In this document: positions 32,762-41,437 of the stretch, in pieces
How positions within the stretch are numbered: the first letter of the stretch is position 1
How the letters are laid out: the number at the start of each line of letters is the position of its first letter
Assembly: GCA_022824565.1 (NCBI GenBank)
Contig: JAJDZQ010000055.1
Location: forward strand, 1-47,593
DNA: 47,593 nucleotides
Reading direction: 5' to 3'
Source of the DNA: Anaerolineae bacterium
GTDB lineage: Bacteria > Chloroflexota > Anaerolineae > Aggregatilineales > Phototrophicaceae
Program-made: the position numbers and the translations under genes
The notes under the pieces: generated by a model
What the model was told of the DNA's origin: nothing
Database searches by the model: none
Seen by the model: only the letters and a program-made list of their open reading frames with translations

Positions 32762-34777
32762 ATGAAGAAATTGACAGGTACCGCGCTACTCTTGCTGCTG
32801 TTGACATTTTTCGCGCAGGCGCAGCGCACGCCCGAACAGTTGTACGAAAACGATGTTCTCGCGCCCGAGTTCCCACCCGGGCTGGATTGGATCAATATCG
32901 ACGAGCCGCTGACCGTGGCCGGCTTGCAGGGCAAAATCGTCATCCTCGACTTTTGGACTTATGGCTGCGTCAACTGCCTGCACATTATCCCGGTGCTGGA
33001 GCAGGTGGAGACCAAATATGCTGACGAAGTGGTGGTCATCGGCGTACATTCCGCCAAGTTCGCAACAGAGGGTCAGACCGAAAATCTGCGCCAGATTGTC
33101 CAGCGCTATGCGGTGCATCACCCGGTCGTCAACGACAACGAATTCGCTATCTGGCGCAGTTATGGCGTAAATGCCTGGCCGACTGTCGCGCTTATCAATC
33201 CGCGCGGCAACTTGGTCGTCCGTCAGTCGGGCGAGATTCCTTTCGAGGCTTTTGACACCTACCTCACTGGCATGATCGAGTATTATGACGGGCTGGATGA
33301 AACATTGATCGACCGCAGTCCCTTGCAACTGGCTCTGGAAGGCGCGAGCGACCCCGGCACGCCGCTGCTCTATCCGGGCAAGGTGTTGGCAGATGCCGCG
33401 AGCGACCGCCTTTTCATCGCCGACAGCAGTCACAATCGCATCGTCGTCGCCGATATAGACACACACGAGGTGCTGGACATCATCGGTTCCGGCGCGCGTG
33501 GTTTTGCTGGCGGCACATTTGACGAGGCGCGCTTCGACAAGCCGCAGGGCATGGCGCTGGATGGCGACTGGCTCTATATCGCCGATGTCAACAACCATGT
33601 CATTCGTCTGGCAGACCTGGCAGCGCGCGAAGTCATGACCTTGGCCGGCAATGGCAGCATGGGCCGCAGCCGCCTGCCCTTTGGGCAAAATGTCCCCAAC
33701 CCGCTGGGCGTCTCGCTGCGCAGCCCCTGGGATGTCGAACTGGACGATGCGGGCCACCTGCATATCGCCATGGCGGGCACGCACCAGCTGTATGTTTATG
33801 AGCCAGCCACCAATCGGCTCTTTCCGTCGGTTGGCAACGGGCGCGAAGCCAACCTGAATGGAGTCAGCCTGGCGGACAGCGAACTCGCCCAGCCCAGCGG
33901 TCTCTATTATGCCGGCGCGGGCAAACTCTACTTCGCCGACAGCGAAAGCAGCACCATCCGCTTGGCAGACTTTGAGGAGGATCTGGTCAGCGTCGTTTCT
34001 GGCACCACCGAAAACAGCCTCTTCGACTTCGGAGACATAGACGGCGAGTTGGGCACGAATCGCTTGCAGCACGCGCTGGGCATTGAAGGCGCGCCCGATG
34101 GCAGCCTGTATATCGCCGATACCTACAACAGCCGCATCAAGGTCATCCCGGCCGGCGAAACCGCCACGCAGACTCTGTCTGGGCTGGGTGGCGCTGGTGG
34201 CTATGCCGATGGACCTGTCAACCAGGCACAATTCGACGAACCCGGCGGCTTGAGCTTTGCAGACGGCATCTTGTATATCGCCGATACCAACAACCATGTC
34301 ATCCGCCTGATCGATCTGGAAGCGGGCGCTGTCGACACACTGCGTTTCCAAAATCCAGAAGCGCTGGTCATCGATGCCGAGGCGGTGACCCTGCTGGGTG
34401 GCAATCAAGGCGATGTTGAGCTGACAAAGCTGGAGCCGCAGCAAGTCGCCGCCGGTGAGGGCACGTTGAACTTGCAGCTGAGCTTCGCCTACGATTTGAA
34501 GATCAATCCGCTCATCGACAGCCTGTTGGTGGTTACGCTGGATGGCGAGGCACAGATAGAAGCTGCGCTGGCGCAGAATGTCTTCAGCCTGCCCATCATT
34601 TTTGTCGAGGGCAGCGGCAGCCTGCAAGCCGACCTGACGCTCTACTATTGCCGAGAAGGCGCAGAAGCGCTGTGTTACATCGAAAGCGTCCGCTGGGAGA
34701 TTCCTTATGAAACGGCGGAATCGGCAACGCAAAGCGAGATCGTGCTGGCGCGGCAGATCAATGCGCCAGAAGTGTAG
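32762..34777 (+). CDS. exported thioredoxin-like/NHL-repeat protein (NHLRC2-like)
   Basis: The 671 aa protein has a signal peptide (MKKLTGTALLLLLLTFFAQA). A TlpA/thioredoxin-like domain follows with WTYGCVNCLHIIPVL, the CxxC redox site, then VNAWPTVALINP, the cis-proline region. Six or so NHL beta-propeller blades come next (LFIADSSHNRIVVAD, LYIADVNNHVIRLAD, LYFADSESSTIRLAD, LYIADTYNSRIKVI, LYIADTNNHVIRLID). The C-terminal ~130 residues are a beta domain. The plan matches NHLRC2-type proteins of unknown substrate. ATG 32762 has GGGAGG 6 bases upstream, while ATG 32756 touches the SD. It is the nearest neighbour of the cysteine-rich TPR protein and could serve it. Confidence 0.87.
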   Translation: MKKLTGTALLLLLLTFFAQAQRTPEQLYENDVLAPEFPPGLDWINIDEPLTVAGLQGKIVILDFWTYGCVNCLHIIPVLEQVETKYADEVVVIGVHSAKFATEGQTENLRQIVQRYAVHHPVVNDNEFAIWRSYGVNAWPTVALINPRGNLVVRQSGEIPFEAFDTYLTGMIEYYDGLDETLIDRSPLQLALEGASDPGTPLLYPGKVLADAASDRLFIADSSHNRIVVADIDTHEVLDIIGSGARGFAGGTFDEARFDKPQGMALDGDWLYIADVNNHVIRLADLAAREVMTLAGNGSMGRSRLPFGQNVPNPLGVSLRSPWDVELDDAGHLHIAMAGTHQLYVYEPATNRLFPSVGNGREANLNGVSLADSELAQPSGLYYAGAGKLYFADSESSTIRLADFEEDLVSVVSGTTENSLFDFGDIDGELGTNRLQHALGIEGAPDGSLYIADTYNSRIKVIPAGETATQTLSGLGGAGGYADGPVNQAQFDEPGGLSFADGILYIADTNNHVIRLIDLEAGAVDTLRFQNPEALVIDAEAVTLLGGNQGDVELTKLEPQQVAAGEGTLNLQLSFAYDLKINPLIDSLLVVTLDGEAQIEAALAQNVFSLPIIFVEGSGSLQADLTLYYCREGAEALCYIESVRWEIPYETAESATQSEIVLARQINAPEV

Positions 34778-34787
34778 GCGCTATACG

Positions 34788-34953
34788 CTCCCCCCCATCC
34801 CCCACATGGAGGGAAGGGGAGCTAAGGAATCAGAGATTTGCGCAATATAAGCCCCTCCCTCATCTTGGGGGAGGGGTTTGGGGTGGGGGCAGCCCCTCCC
34901 TCATCTTGGGTCGCGTAGACACAGACCGCCAGGGAGGGGTTTGGGGTAGGGGG
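34788..34953. repeat. R2 composite repeat with linker and ~20 bp insert
   Basis: The order is: CCCCCCCATCCCCCACAT with GGGAAGGGGAG; linker AGCTAAGGAATC then AGAGATTTGCGCAATATAAG (34820-34852); a full module; then a module split by GGGTCGCGTAGACACAGACC (34908-34930). The last base is 1 bp from the protease stop codon. It is nearly identical in plan to 31113-31280 and 24218-24404. Confidence 0.82.
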
Positions 34954-34954
34954 T

Positions 34955-35932
34955 TCAGCGCGCGCCGATGACCACATTGCCTTCGCGCAATTCGCCGCCG
35001 CGCACGCAAGCCATAGCGACCGCAGCGCCCACTTCCAGCCGTGCCAGCGCCATCTGCAGTTCATCAATATCGGTGATGGCTGCTTTGTCCAGCGCCACCA
35101 GAATATCGCCAACCAGCATGCCAGCCGCAGCAGCCGGGCTGTCTGCCTCTACCGAGACGACCAGCAAACCCGTCTCTTGCCCCAATTGCTCGGCGATAGC
35201 AGCGGGCAATTGCGCCGCCTGCACGCCCACGCCGATATAGCCGCTGCGGATCTTGCCATCTTTCAAGAGCGCCGCGACCGAGCTCCGCAAAGTAGACACA
35301 GGCACGGCGACGCCGACACCCCCGCCAAAACCCGATGTAACCAGGCCATGGACATCACCATCCGCGCCGAGCAGGATGCCGCCGGAAAAACCGGGGTACA
35401 TGGTGAGGTCCAACTGCAGCAGCCCGTCTGCCAGCATAAAGCCGCCCCATTCTCTCATGCGTTTTCGCCATTTGTTTTGCCGCCGGCGAGGTCGCTTCCC
35501 CTTGTGGTTTTGTCCCATGCCCATTCGCAACCGCCGCCGGGCAGCTTGCGCCTGAACAATGCCGCTGACGATGCCGGCGCTGGCACGGATGCGATGTGGG
35601 CGCGCCACTGCCAAAGCCAGGTTGCCAACGCGCAGGCTGTCGTCCGCCGCCAAATCCGCCGGTTGCAATGTACCTTCTACCCGCAGCAGCGCCAGATCGT
35701 TGCGCGGGTCACGCCCGATCAGCCGGGCCGCCTGCTGCTCGCCATCCGCTAAACCGATTGTGATATCCTCGTCGTTTTCCACGACATGATGCGCGGTTAC
35801 GACCAGGTCTTCTGCCCAGGCGATGCCACTGGCCGGCAAGCGCCGCCGCGCATCCACCCGCAGCACACTGTCCGCCGCGTTCGCTACCAGCTCTGCCAGG
35901 TCGGTTGAAAACGTCTTCAGCGCTTGTGTCAT
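34955..35932 (-). CDS. HtrA/DegP-like trypsin-fold serine protease with PDZ domain and a basic insertion
   Basis: The 325 aa protein has the HtrA triad: TAHHVV (H49), RNDLALLRV (D79) and YPGFSGGILL (S183). A PDZ domain follows at ~235-320 (SGYIGVGVQAAQLP ... SPAAAAGMLVGDILVAL). Two features are odd. First, residues 132-160 between the 120s and 160s strands are an arginine/lysine-rich insertion with 15 basic residues in 29, absent from ordinary HtrA. Second, there is no signal peptide or membrane span, so it appears cytoplasmic. ATG 35932 has GGAGG 6 bases upstream; an upstream start at 36025 lacks support. Confidence 0.85.
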   Translation of the reverse strand: MTQALKTFSTDLAELVANAADSVLRVDARRRLPASGIAWAEDLVVTAHHVVENDEDITIGLADGEQQAARLIGRDPRNDLALLRVEGTLQPADLAADDSLRVGNLALAVARPHRIRASAGIVSGIVQAQAARRRLRMGMGQNHKGKRPRRRQNKWRKRMREWGGFMLADGLLQLDLTMYPGFSGGILLGADGDVHGLVTSGFGGGVGVAVPVSTLRSSVAALLKDGKIRSGYIGVGVQAAQLPAAIAEQLGQETGLLVVSVEADSPAAAAGMLVGDILVALDKAAITDIDELQMALARLEVGAAVAMACVRGGELREGNVVIGAR

Positions 35933-36115
35933 ACAATCCTCCATTGCTTCATTTGCCTTGCTTTCATTGTGCCTCGAATATCCGCGCCGTTGCATCGCAC
36001 CAATGGCGAGGGGGAACCTGTCCATTTGGGCAGGTCGGGGCGCGCATTCGACCGTCTCGTCAGCCTGTCGCTGTGCTAGAATGGCGCTCTTTGCGATTAT
36101 ACGAAGCGAGTCATT

Positions 36116-37012
36116 GTGAGCTTGATTCAGCTGGCGGCGCTGTTGTTGCTGGGCGCGATTTGGGGCGCGTCTTACATTTTCATTCGCATCGCGGTCGAGC
36201 CCTTGGGTCCGCTCTTTTTGATGTTTGTGCGCGTTTTGCTAAGCGGGCTGATCCTGGTGGGCTATGCGCGCCTGCGTCAGGTGTCGCTCAATATCCGCGG
36301 GCACTGGAGACAATTTCTGGTGCTGGGCTTTTTGGGTTCTGCCTTGCCATTTTCGCTGATCGGCTGGGCAGAGCTGACGGTGACAGCATCCATGGCGGCG
36401 ATTTTGATGTCGACCACGCCGCTATTCACCACCTTTGTCGCGGCGATTGGCCTGGGCGAGCGACTGACGGCGGCCAAGCTGCTGGGCGCGCTGCTGGGCA
36501 TCATCGGCGTTACCATCACGGTGGGCGGCGCAGAAATGGACCTGACGCCCGATGTCATCGCGGCGACGTTGGCGCTGCTGTCAGCGACATTGAGCTATGC
36601 CTGTGGCGGCGTCTTCGCCAAGCGCGCCTTCTCTGGCTTGAACAACTTGTCGATGTCTTGCGGGCAGCTGCTGGCGGCATCGTTTGTGCTTGCGCCGCTG
36701 TCCATGCTAAACCCGCCCAGCCACAGCATACCCGAGTCAGCCATCTGGGCGGTCGTTGCGCTGGTGGTCGTCTGCACAGCTTTCGCCTATCAGCTATATT
36801 ACTATTTGCTCATACACGCGGGTCCCATCAACGCGCTGACTGTCACTTTGCTGGTGCCGGTGTTTGGCGTGGTTTGGGGCGCGCTACTGCTGGGAGAACG
36901 GATTAGCCCGGGCATGTTGGCCGGGCTGGTCATCGTGCTTTGCAGCGTGGGATTGGTGACGGGGATAATCTCGCCACGCAAGCGAAATGTGCAGGGGGCG
37001 CAACCTGTCTGA
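36116..37012 (+). CDS. EamA-family DMT transporter (second copy)
   Basis: This 298 aa membrane protein has ten predicted spans in two EamA repeats, opening LIQLAALLLLGAIWGASYIFIRIA and containing the typical LLGALLGIIGVTITVG segment. It is clearly different from the DMT protein at 25783-26688, and its substrate is unknown. It starts at a GTG (36116). A TAGAAT with an upstream TGC lies at 36077-36082 and may be an extended -10. It converges with the ferredoxin gene. Confidence 0.87.
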   Translation: MSLIQLAALLLLGAIWGASYIFIRIAVEPLGPLFLMFVRVLLSGLILVGYARLRQVSLNIRGHWRQFLVLGFLGSALPFSLIGWAELTVTASMAAILMSTTPLFTTFVAAIGLGERLTAAKLLGALLGIIGVTITVGGAEMDLTPDVIAATLALLSATLSYACGGVFAKRAFSGLNNLSMSCGQLLAASFVLAPLSMLNPPSHSIPESAIWAVVALVVVCTAFAYQLYYYLLIHAGPINALTVTLLVPVFGVVWGALLLGERISPGMLAGLVIVLCSVGLVTGIISPRKRNVQGAQPV

Positions 37013-37036
37013 AGCCAGGCAAACCGCGCCGCAACA

Positions 37037-37390
37037 TCACATATTCAGCGCGTCGTAGCCAGGTCCCTGCGTGAAGAAGTCATAATTGGGCGGGATATCG
37101 GGCGTCAGGTCGATGATATCGCCTTCTTCGTGCTCGATGATGACCTTGGCATCGTGGGGCACGCGCTCTTGGCCCTCCATCATCTCGTATTCGGTCGGCA
37201 CTTCCTCTTCGACGAAGATGGCTTCGAAGGGGCATTCGGGGATGCACGCGCCGCAGTCGATGCAGGTATCCGGGTCGATGTAGAACCAGGGCCACTCGTT
37301 TTCGGGTTTGCCGCCAATGATGCACTCGACCGGGCAAACTTCAACGCAAGCGCCATCGCGCAGGCACAAGCTGGTGATGATATGCGTCAT
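37037..37390 (-). CDS. two-cluster ferredoxin (fourth cysteine set CxxCxxCxxxCP)
   Basis: The 117 aa protein has an N-terminal ITSLCLRDGACVEVCPVECI, a long-spaced 3Fe/4Fe-type cluster motif, and then CIDCGACIPECP, a classical [4Fe-4S] motif. A ~50-residue acidic C-terminal tail follows, with KVIIEHEEGDIIDLTPD. It is an electron carrier of the FdxA-like bacterial ferredoxin type. The acidic tail is longer than in many such ferredoxins. AAGGAG precedes the ATG. It stands alone, with no obvious redox partner nearby. Confidence 0.92.
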   Translation of the reverse strand: MTHIITSLCLRDGACVEVCPVECIIGGKPENEWPWFYIDPDTCIDCGACIPECPFEAIFVEEEVPTEYEMMEGQERVPHDAKVIIEHEEGDIIDLTPDIPPNYDFFTQGPGYDALNM

Positions 37391-37556
37391 GCTGAGCTTC
37401 TCCTTGCTCGTTTCATCAGGCTGGCTGTTCAGCGACGATCTCGAGCCGCTTTGTTTACTTATCTTGTTATGCTAACGCAGAATGCAGCGCGTTGCCAGCA
37501 TATTTATCGCAACTTGCCCCGCCAAATTCAAGGGTGATTCGCCGCGCCCCTTTCGT

Positions 37557-37562
37557 TACAAT
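37557..37562 (+). promoter_or_regulatory. candidate -10 for tRNA-Arg
   Basis: TACAAT lies 14 bp before the tRNA 5' end. The hexamer 17 bases upstream, GTGATT, is a poor -35. The call is supported mainly by position. Confidence 0.45.
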
Positions 37563-37576
37563 CCACCCCAGTCCCG

Positions 37577-37649
37577 GCTCCAGTAGCTCAGGGGATAGAG
37601 CATTGGTTTCCTAAACCAAGTGTCGCAGGTTCGAATCCTGCCTGGAGCG
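37577..37649 (+). tRNA. tRNA-Arg (anticodon CCU)
   Basis: The acceptor stem GCTCCAG pairs with CTGGAGC at the 3' end, followed by discriminator G. The D-arm is AGCTCAGGGGATAGAGC. The anticodon stem-loop is TTGGT-TTCCTAA-ACCAA with anticodon CCT. The T-arm is GCAGGTTCGAATCCTGC. It reads AGG codons. The 3' CCA is not encoded. The very next base is the first base of the opposite-strand thrS stop codon. Confidence 0.97.
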
Positions 37650-39431
37650 CTAGACAAGCACTGTCCTGGATTTCGCCCCGACAATTGCCTGTGCGGCAGC
37701 GGCGAAGTCTTCTATGTCCCGCGCGCCGACGTCTGCGTCGCCCCGCAAGCGCACGCTCACAGTCCGCGCCGCCACATCGCGGTCGCCCACGATCAGCAGC
37801 CAGGGCACCAACATGGCGCGATGCTGGCGGATCTTGGAGCGCATGTTGCGGTCTTTTGTATCGGCGTACACGCGCAGGCCACGCGCTTTCAACAGGTTGG
37901 TTACTTCCCGCGCATAGCCGTTGTGCGCTTCGCGGATGGGGATGACAACAGCTTGCAGGGGCGCCAGCCAGGGCGGAAATGCGCCGGCAAAGTGTTCAAT
38001 GAGGATGCCGATGAATCGTTCCAGGCTGCCGAAGGGCGCGCGATGAATCATGATCGGGCGCTTGCGTGTGTTGTCGCTGTCGACATATTCCAGGTCGAAG
38101 CGCTGTGGCAGGTTGTAGTCGACCTGCACTGTGCCCAGCTGCCATTCGCGCTTCAATACATCGCGCACGATGAAGTCCAGCTTCGGTCCATAAAAGGCGG
38201 CTTCGCCCGGCTCGATATGATAAGCCAGGTTCAGTTGTTCGCAAGCGCTGATGATGGCGGCGGTGGCCGCTTCCCACAGGCCGCTGTCGCCCACATATTT
38301 GTCGCTGGCTGGGTCGCGCGTGCCGATGCGGGCGCGGAAATCGGTCATGCCCAGCGCGCCAAAGACATCTTGAATCAGGTGCACAACATCCTTGAATTCG
38401 TCCAGCAGCTGGTCGGGACGCACGAAGAGATGCGCATCGTCGACCGTGAAGCCGCGCGCGCGAGTCAAGCCACGCAACTCGCCCGACTGTTCGTAGCGAT
38501 AGACCGTGCCAAATTCGGCATAGCGCAGCGGCAAATCGCGGTAAGAACGCGGTTGGCTGCTATAGATGCGGCAGTGGTGCGGGCAATTCATGGGACGCAG
38601 CATGAATTCGTCGCCATCCACATCAATGGGCGTGTACTGGCTGTCGGCATAATAGGGATAATGTCCAGAGGTCTTGTAGAGCTCGATGTTGCCCAGGTGC
38701 GGCGTGATGACGGGCAGGTAGCCGCGCTCGACTTGAATATCGCGCAGCCAACGTTCCAGCGTATCGCGCAGGGTCGTGCCAGCTGGCAGCCACAGCGGCA
38801 GCCCCTTGCCCACCAGCGAGTCGATGATGAATAGATCCAGCTTTTCGCCCAGGACGCGGTGGTCGCGTTTGGTGGCTTCTTCGAGCTGTGCGCGGTGTTC
38901 GGCCAATTCAGCGGGCGTGTGCCAGGCTGTGCCATAAATGCGCGTCAACTGCTGACGATTCTCGTCGCCCCGCCAGTAGGCGCCGGCCGGCGGACGCAGC
39001 GATATGCTGACAGCTTTGGGATTGATGTCGGCGGTGCTGGCCACATGGGGTCCGCGGCACAAGTCGGTGAAGCCGCGCTGCGTATAGACAGTGAGTCGAG
39101 CAGCCTTGTCATCCGCCAGCAAGTCTTCGATCAGCTCCAGCTTGTAGGGCTGGTCGTGGAAGAGTTCGCGCGCTTCGTCTGGCGCAACTTCGCGGGCTTG
39201 GAATTCGTGCTTGCCCCCCAAGATCTTGCGCATGCGCCGCTCGACCCACTTGATATCGTCAGCGCCGATCGGCTGCGGCAGGTCAAAGTCGTAATAAAAG
39301 CCGTCTTCGATGGGCGGACCTATGGCCGTCTTGGCAGTGGGGAAGCGCTCCAGCATCGCCTCTGCCAAGACATGGGCGGCTGAATGACGAATCTTGTACA
39401 ACAGACTGTCTTCATAGCGTTCGTCGGACAT
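37650..39431 (-). CDS. thrS: threonyl-tRNA synthetase without the N-terminal TGS domain
   Basis: This class II synthetase charges tRNA-Thr. The 593 aa protein starts directly at the editing domain: KIRHSAAHVLAEAM is the HxxxH half and FTDLCRGPHV the CxxxH half of the editing zinc site. The catalytic core has MLRPMNCPHHCRIY with the zinc-binding Cys and ELRGLTRARGFTVDDAH as motif 2. Motif 3 is IHRAPFGSLERF. The C-terminal anticodon-binding domain follows (LQAVVIPI, DVAARTVSVRLRGD). The ~60-residue TGS domain of E. coli ThrRS is missing, as in some other bacteria. It ends head to head with tRNA-Arg with no spacer. Confidence 0.97.
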   Translation of the reverse strand: MSDERYEDSLLYKIRHSAAHVLAEAMLERFPTAKTAIGPPIEDGFYYDFDLPQPIGADDIKWVERRMRKILGGKHEFQAREVAPDEARELFHDQPYKLELIEDLLADDKAARLTVYTQRGFTDLCRGPHVASTADINPKAVSISLRPPAGAYWRGDENRQQLTRIYGTAWHTPAELAEHRAQLEEATKRDHRVLGEKLDLFIIDSLVGKGLPLWLPAGTTLRDTLERWLRDIQVERGYLPVITPHLGNIELYKTSGHYPYYADSQYTPIDVDGDEFMLRPMNCPHHCRIYSSQPRSYRDLPLRYAEFGTVYRYEQSGELRGLTRARGFTVDDAHLFVRPDQLLDEFKDVVHLIQDVFGALGMTDFRARIGTRDPASDKYVGDSGLWEAATAAIISACEQLNLAYHIEPGEAAFYGPKLDFIVRDVLKREWQLGTVQVDYNLPQRFDLEYVDSDNTRKRPIMIHRAPFGSLERFIGILIEHFAGAFPPWLAPLQAVVIPIREAHNGYAREVTNLLKARGLRVYADTKDRNMRSKIRQHRAMLVPWLLIVGDRDVAARTVSVRLRGDADVGARDIEDFAAAAQAIVGAKSRTVLV

Positions 39432-39511
39432 GCGGACATCTCGCTGGCTGCATGGGTATTTGACGTTATTGTAAACAACAGTTGGCTGGCGTGTAGGGGA
39501 GAACGCCGCCC

Positions 39512-39931
39512 TCAGCCGCTGAGCACCAGCACCTCGTCAATAACCGCCTGGGCGATTTCTTGGGTGGCGAATTGTTTTGTGTCGGCTGGTTCGTCGTGGG
39601 TGACGCGCGTGAACAGGCTCTCGAAGACATCTTGCGCGACCAGGTTGTCGATCGTGTCTTCGATAATCTCCAACTGCAACTGCTCGACGATAATATGGGG
39701 CGTATCCAGCACGGCATAACGCACCGGTGGCGTCTCGGGGATAGAACCTGTGACCATCCAGGTCAGCTGCAACTGGCGATGAATATAGGCGACAGTGGCG
39801 AAGAGCGCGGTATAGACCGTGCCGTCTTCCATGCGCACAAGGACATCGCAGGCGTCACCGTCTTCGAGCGGCTCGCAAAAGACCTCGTCGGGCACAATCA
39901 TGATCTTGTCAATTGCTTCGGCTGGCATCAT
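39512..39931 (-). CDS. hypothetical acidic protein, 139 aa
   Basis: I do not recognise this protein. It is soluble and acidic, with ALFATVAYIHRQLQ, TWMVTGSIPETPPVRYAVLD and IIVEQLQLEIIEDTIDNLVAQ segments that suggest a beta-strand N-terminal half and a helical C-terminal half. There is no signal peptide or known motif. It starts MM, with GGGACA upstream as a weak ribosome site. It lies 80 bp upstream of... thrS's start lies between it and the 3' genes, so it is transcribed in the same direction as thrS and may share its region. Confidence 0.6.
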   Translation of the reverse strand: MMPAEAIDKIMIVPDEVFCEPLEDGDACDVLVRMEDGTVYTALFATVAYIHRQLQLTWMVTGSIPETPPVRYAVLDTPHIIVEQLQLEIIEDTIDNLVAQDVFESLFTRVTHDEPADTKQFATQEIAQAVIDEVLVLSG

Positions 39932-40126
39932 TTCTGTCCCGTCTCAACAAGCACTGTTTCTATCATGAAGGCATCGATGCGCGTATACGACCCAGCATAG
40001 CACATTGTAAAGGAAGCTTGCAAATTATTTCACAAAGTTACGCGGCCTGCCAGCGCGGATTTGTCTAGACGATTCTTGTGCGTCTGGCATAAGATAAGCC
40101 AGCAGAATAGGCAACGAGGCCGCCCC

Positions 40127-40921
40127 ATGTCCGAAAGCAAGCACGATCATCCCTTGTATCAGCAGCGCCCGCAACCGGTGCCTGCGCGCAAACCGCCGCC
40201 ACAACTGCGCGGGCAAAAACCGCTGTTGACTTATCTGCTGGTCGCCCTGCTGGTTGCGATCTATTTGGCAGGCTGGCTGTTGCCCGAGCTGGGGACGCAG
40301 TTGCTCGTGGCTGGCGCGTTGATCCCCGCCGCTGTCATAGAAGCTGGTCAGGTGTATCGCTTGTTCACCGCCATGTTTTTGCATGCCAGCCCGGGGCACA
40401 TCTTTTTCAACGCCTATGCCCTCTATATTTTCGGCAGCGGGATGGAACCGCTCTTTGGGCGGGCACGGCTGTTGCTGATCTATTTGCTGGGCGGCTTGAG
40501 TGGCTCGCTGATGAGTCTGGCGCTGGGCGGGCAGGGCGGCTGGTCGGTGGGCGCGTCGGGGGCGGTCTTCGCCCTGTTTACGGCACAGGCGCTGCATCTG
40601 CACCAGCATCGCGCCTTGTATGTCAATGTGCGCGGCAAGCTGCGTCACATGCTGTTCATCATCGGCATCAATCTGGTGCTGGGTTTCTTGCCTGGCTCGC
40701 GCATTGACAACTGGGGGCATATCGGCGGCATGCTGGGTGGGCTGTTGCTGGCCTGGCGGATTGCGCCGCGTTTTCCACCGTTGGCGCAGCCCCTGCGCTC
40801 GCTGCAAGACCTGGCGCGCACCGATACGAATTCGCTGCGATTGCAAGCGCCGTTCGTCGTGCTCTATTGTGGCGGACTAATCGCTCTCACCGCGCTGGTC
40901 ATCTTCGTTCACGCTGCTTGA
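40127..40921 (+). CDS. rhomboid-family intramembrane serine protease
   Basis: This 264 aa membrane protease cleaves substrate helices within the bilayer. It has six or seven spans. The catalytic Ser lies in GASGAVFAL and the His in NWGHIGGMLGG. FLHASPGHIFFNAYALYIFG carries the conserved HxxxN of loop 1. A ~30-residue polar N-terminus precedes the first span. ATG 40127 has CGAGG upstream; an earlier ATG at 40061 has no ribosome site. The last 45 bases overlap the opposite-strand DUF2304 gene. Confidence 0.92.
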   Translation: MSESKHDHPLYQQRPQPVPARKPPPQLRGQKPLLTYLLVALLVAIYLAGWLLPELGTQLLVAGALIPAAVIEAGQVYRLFTAMFLHASPGHIFFNAYALYIFGSGMEPLFGRARLLLIYLLGGLSGSLMSLALGGQGGWSVGASGAVFALFTAQALHLHQHRALYVNVRGKLRHMLFIIGINLVLGFLPGSRIDNWGHIGGMLGGLLLAWRIAPRFPPLAQPLRSLQDLARTDTNSLRLQAPFVVLYCGGLIALTALVIFVHAA

Positions 40922-41257
40922 CTGTGAAATCTGATAGCGCAACAAGGCGATTTGCTGCGCCGCTTCCTTGTTTTCGCGTGTCAACCGCGTGATGACCATG
41001 GAAAAGTACAACTGGATGAATAGCAGAAAGAGCAGCGCCAACAAAAAGAGCAGGTTGGTCGGGTCGTAGATATTCAAAACCGCCGCCAGCTGATGCAGCA
41101 GGTCGCGCCAGATGCCCAACAGCAGCATCACCCCCGCTGTGCCCAGCCACAGCAGCGAATACTCCTCGCTGAGGTGCCGGCGTCGAACCAGCTCCAGCAC
41201 AACCAGCAACGCTACCAGCGCCGCGCCCACTGTGAAAAGTATCGAGCGGTCGATCAT
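40877..41257 (-). CDS. DUF2304-family small membrane protein
   Basis: The 126 aa protein has three hydrophobic spans (ILFTVGAALVALLVVLELV, EYSLLWLGTAGVMLLLGIW, NLLFLLALLFLLFIQLYF) and ends in a coiled, polar tail (TRLTRENKEAAQQIALL). This matches DUF2304, often found beside glycosyltransferases and polyprenol-linked sugar pathways. The nearest glycosyltransferase here is at 42797, not adjacent. ATG 41257 has GAGG upstream; a frame from 41359 has none. Its 3' end overlaps the rhomboid gene by 45 bases. Confidence 0.82.
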   Translation of the reverse strand: MIDRSILFTVGAALVALLVVLELVRRRHLSEEYSLLWLGTAGVMLLLGIWRDLLHQLAAVLNIYDPTNLLFLLALLFLLFIQLYFSMVITRLTRENKEAAQQIALLRYQISQSSSVNEDDQRGESD

Positions 41258-41437
41258 GTTTCTGTGCCTCGCCTGGCCCGCATCCACCCAAACTGTAGCG
41301 TATAATCGCTGAGCTGCCGCCTGGAATAACCGGCAGAATCGCTGCGCCGCCACAGCCATTGCCTATTCGCCCTCTGCGCGCCAGCTCTCCGCTTGTACCA
41401 TGGCGCTTGCCAAGCTGTTTACACTGAAAAACCAGCC

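Noticed and set aside
32786..34732. Long open frame on the minus strand opposite the thioredoxin/NHL gene (648 codons)
   Set aside because: It mirrors the GC-rich codon pattern of a clearly real gene with signal peptide, CxxC and NHL blades. It shows no recognisable domain.
37620..38834. Plus-strand frame opposite thrS
   Set aside because: thrS is unambiguous and the frame would begin inside tRNA-Arg.
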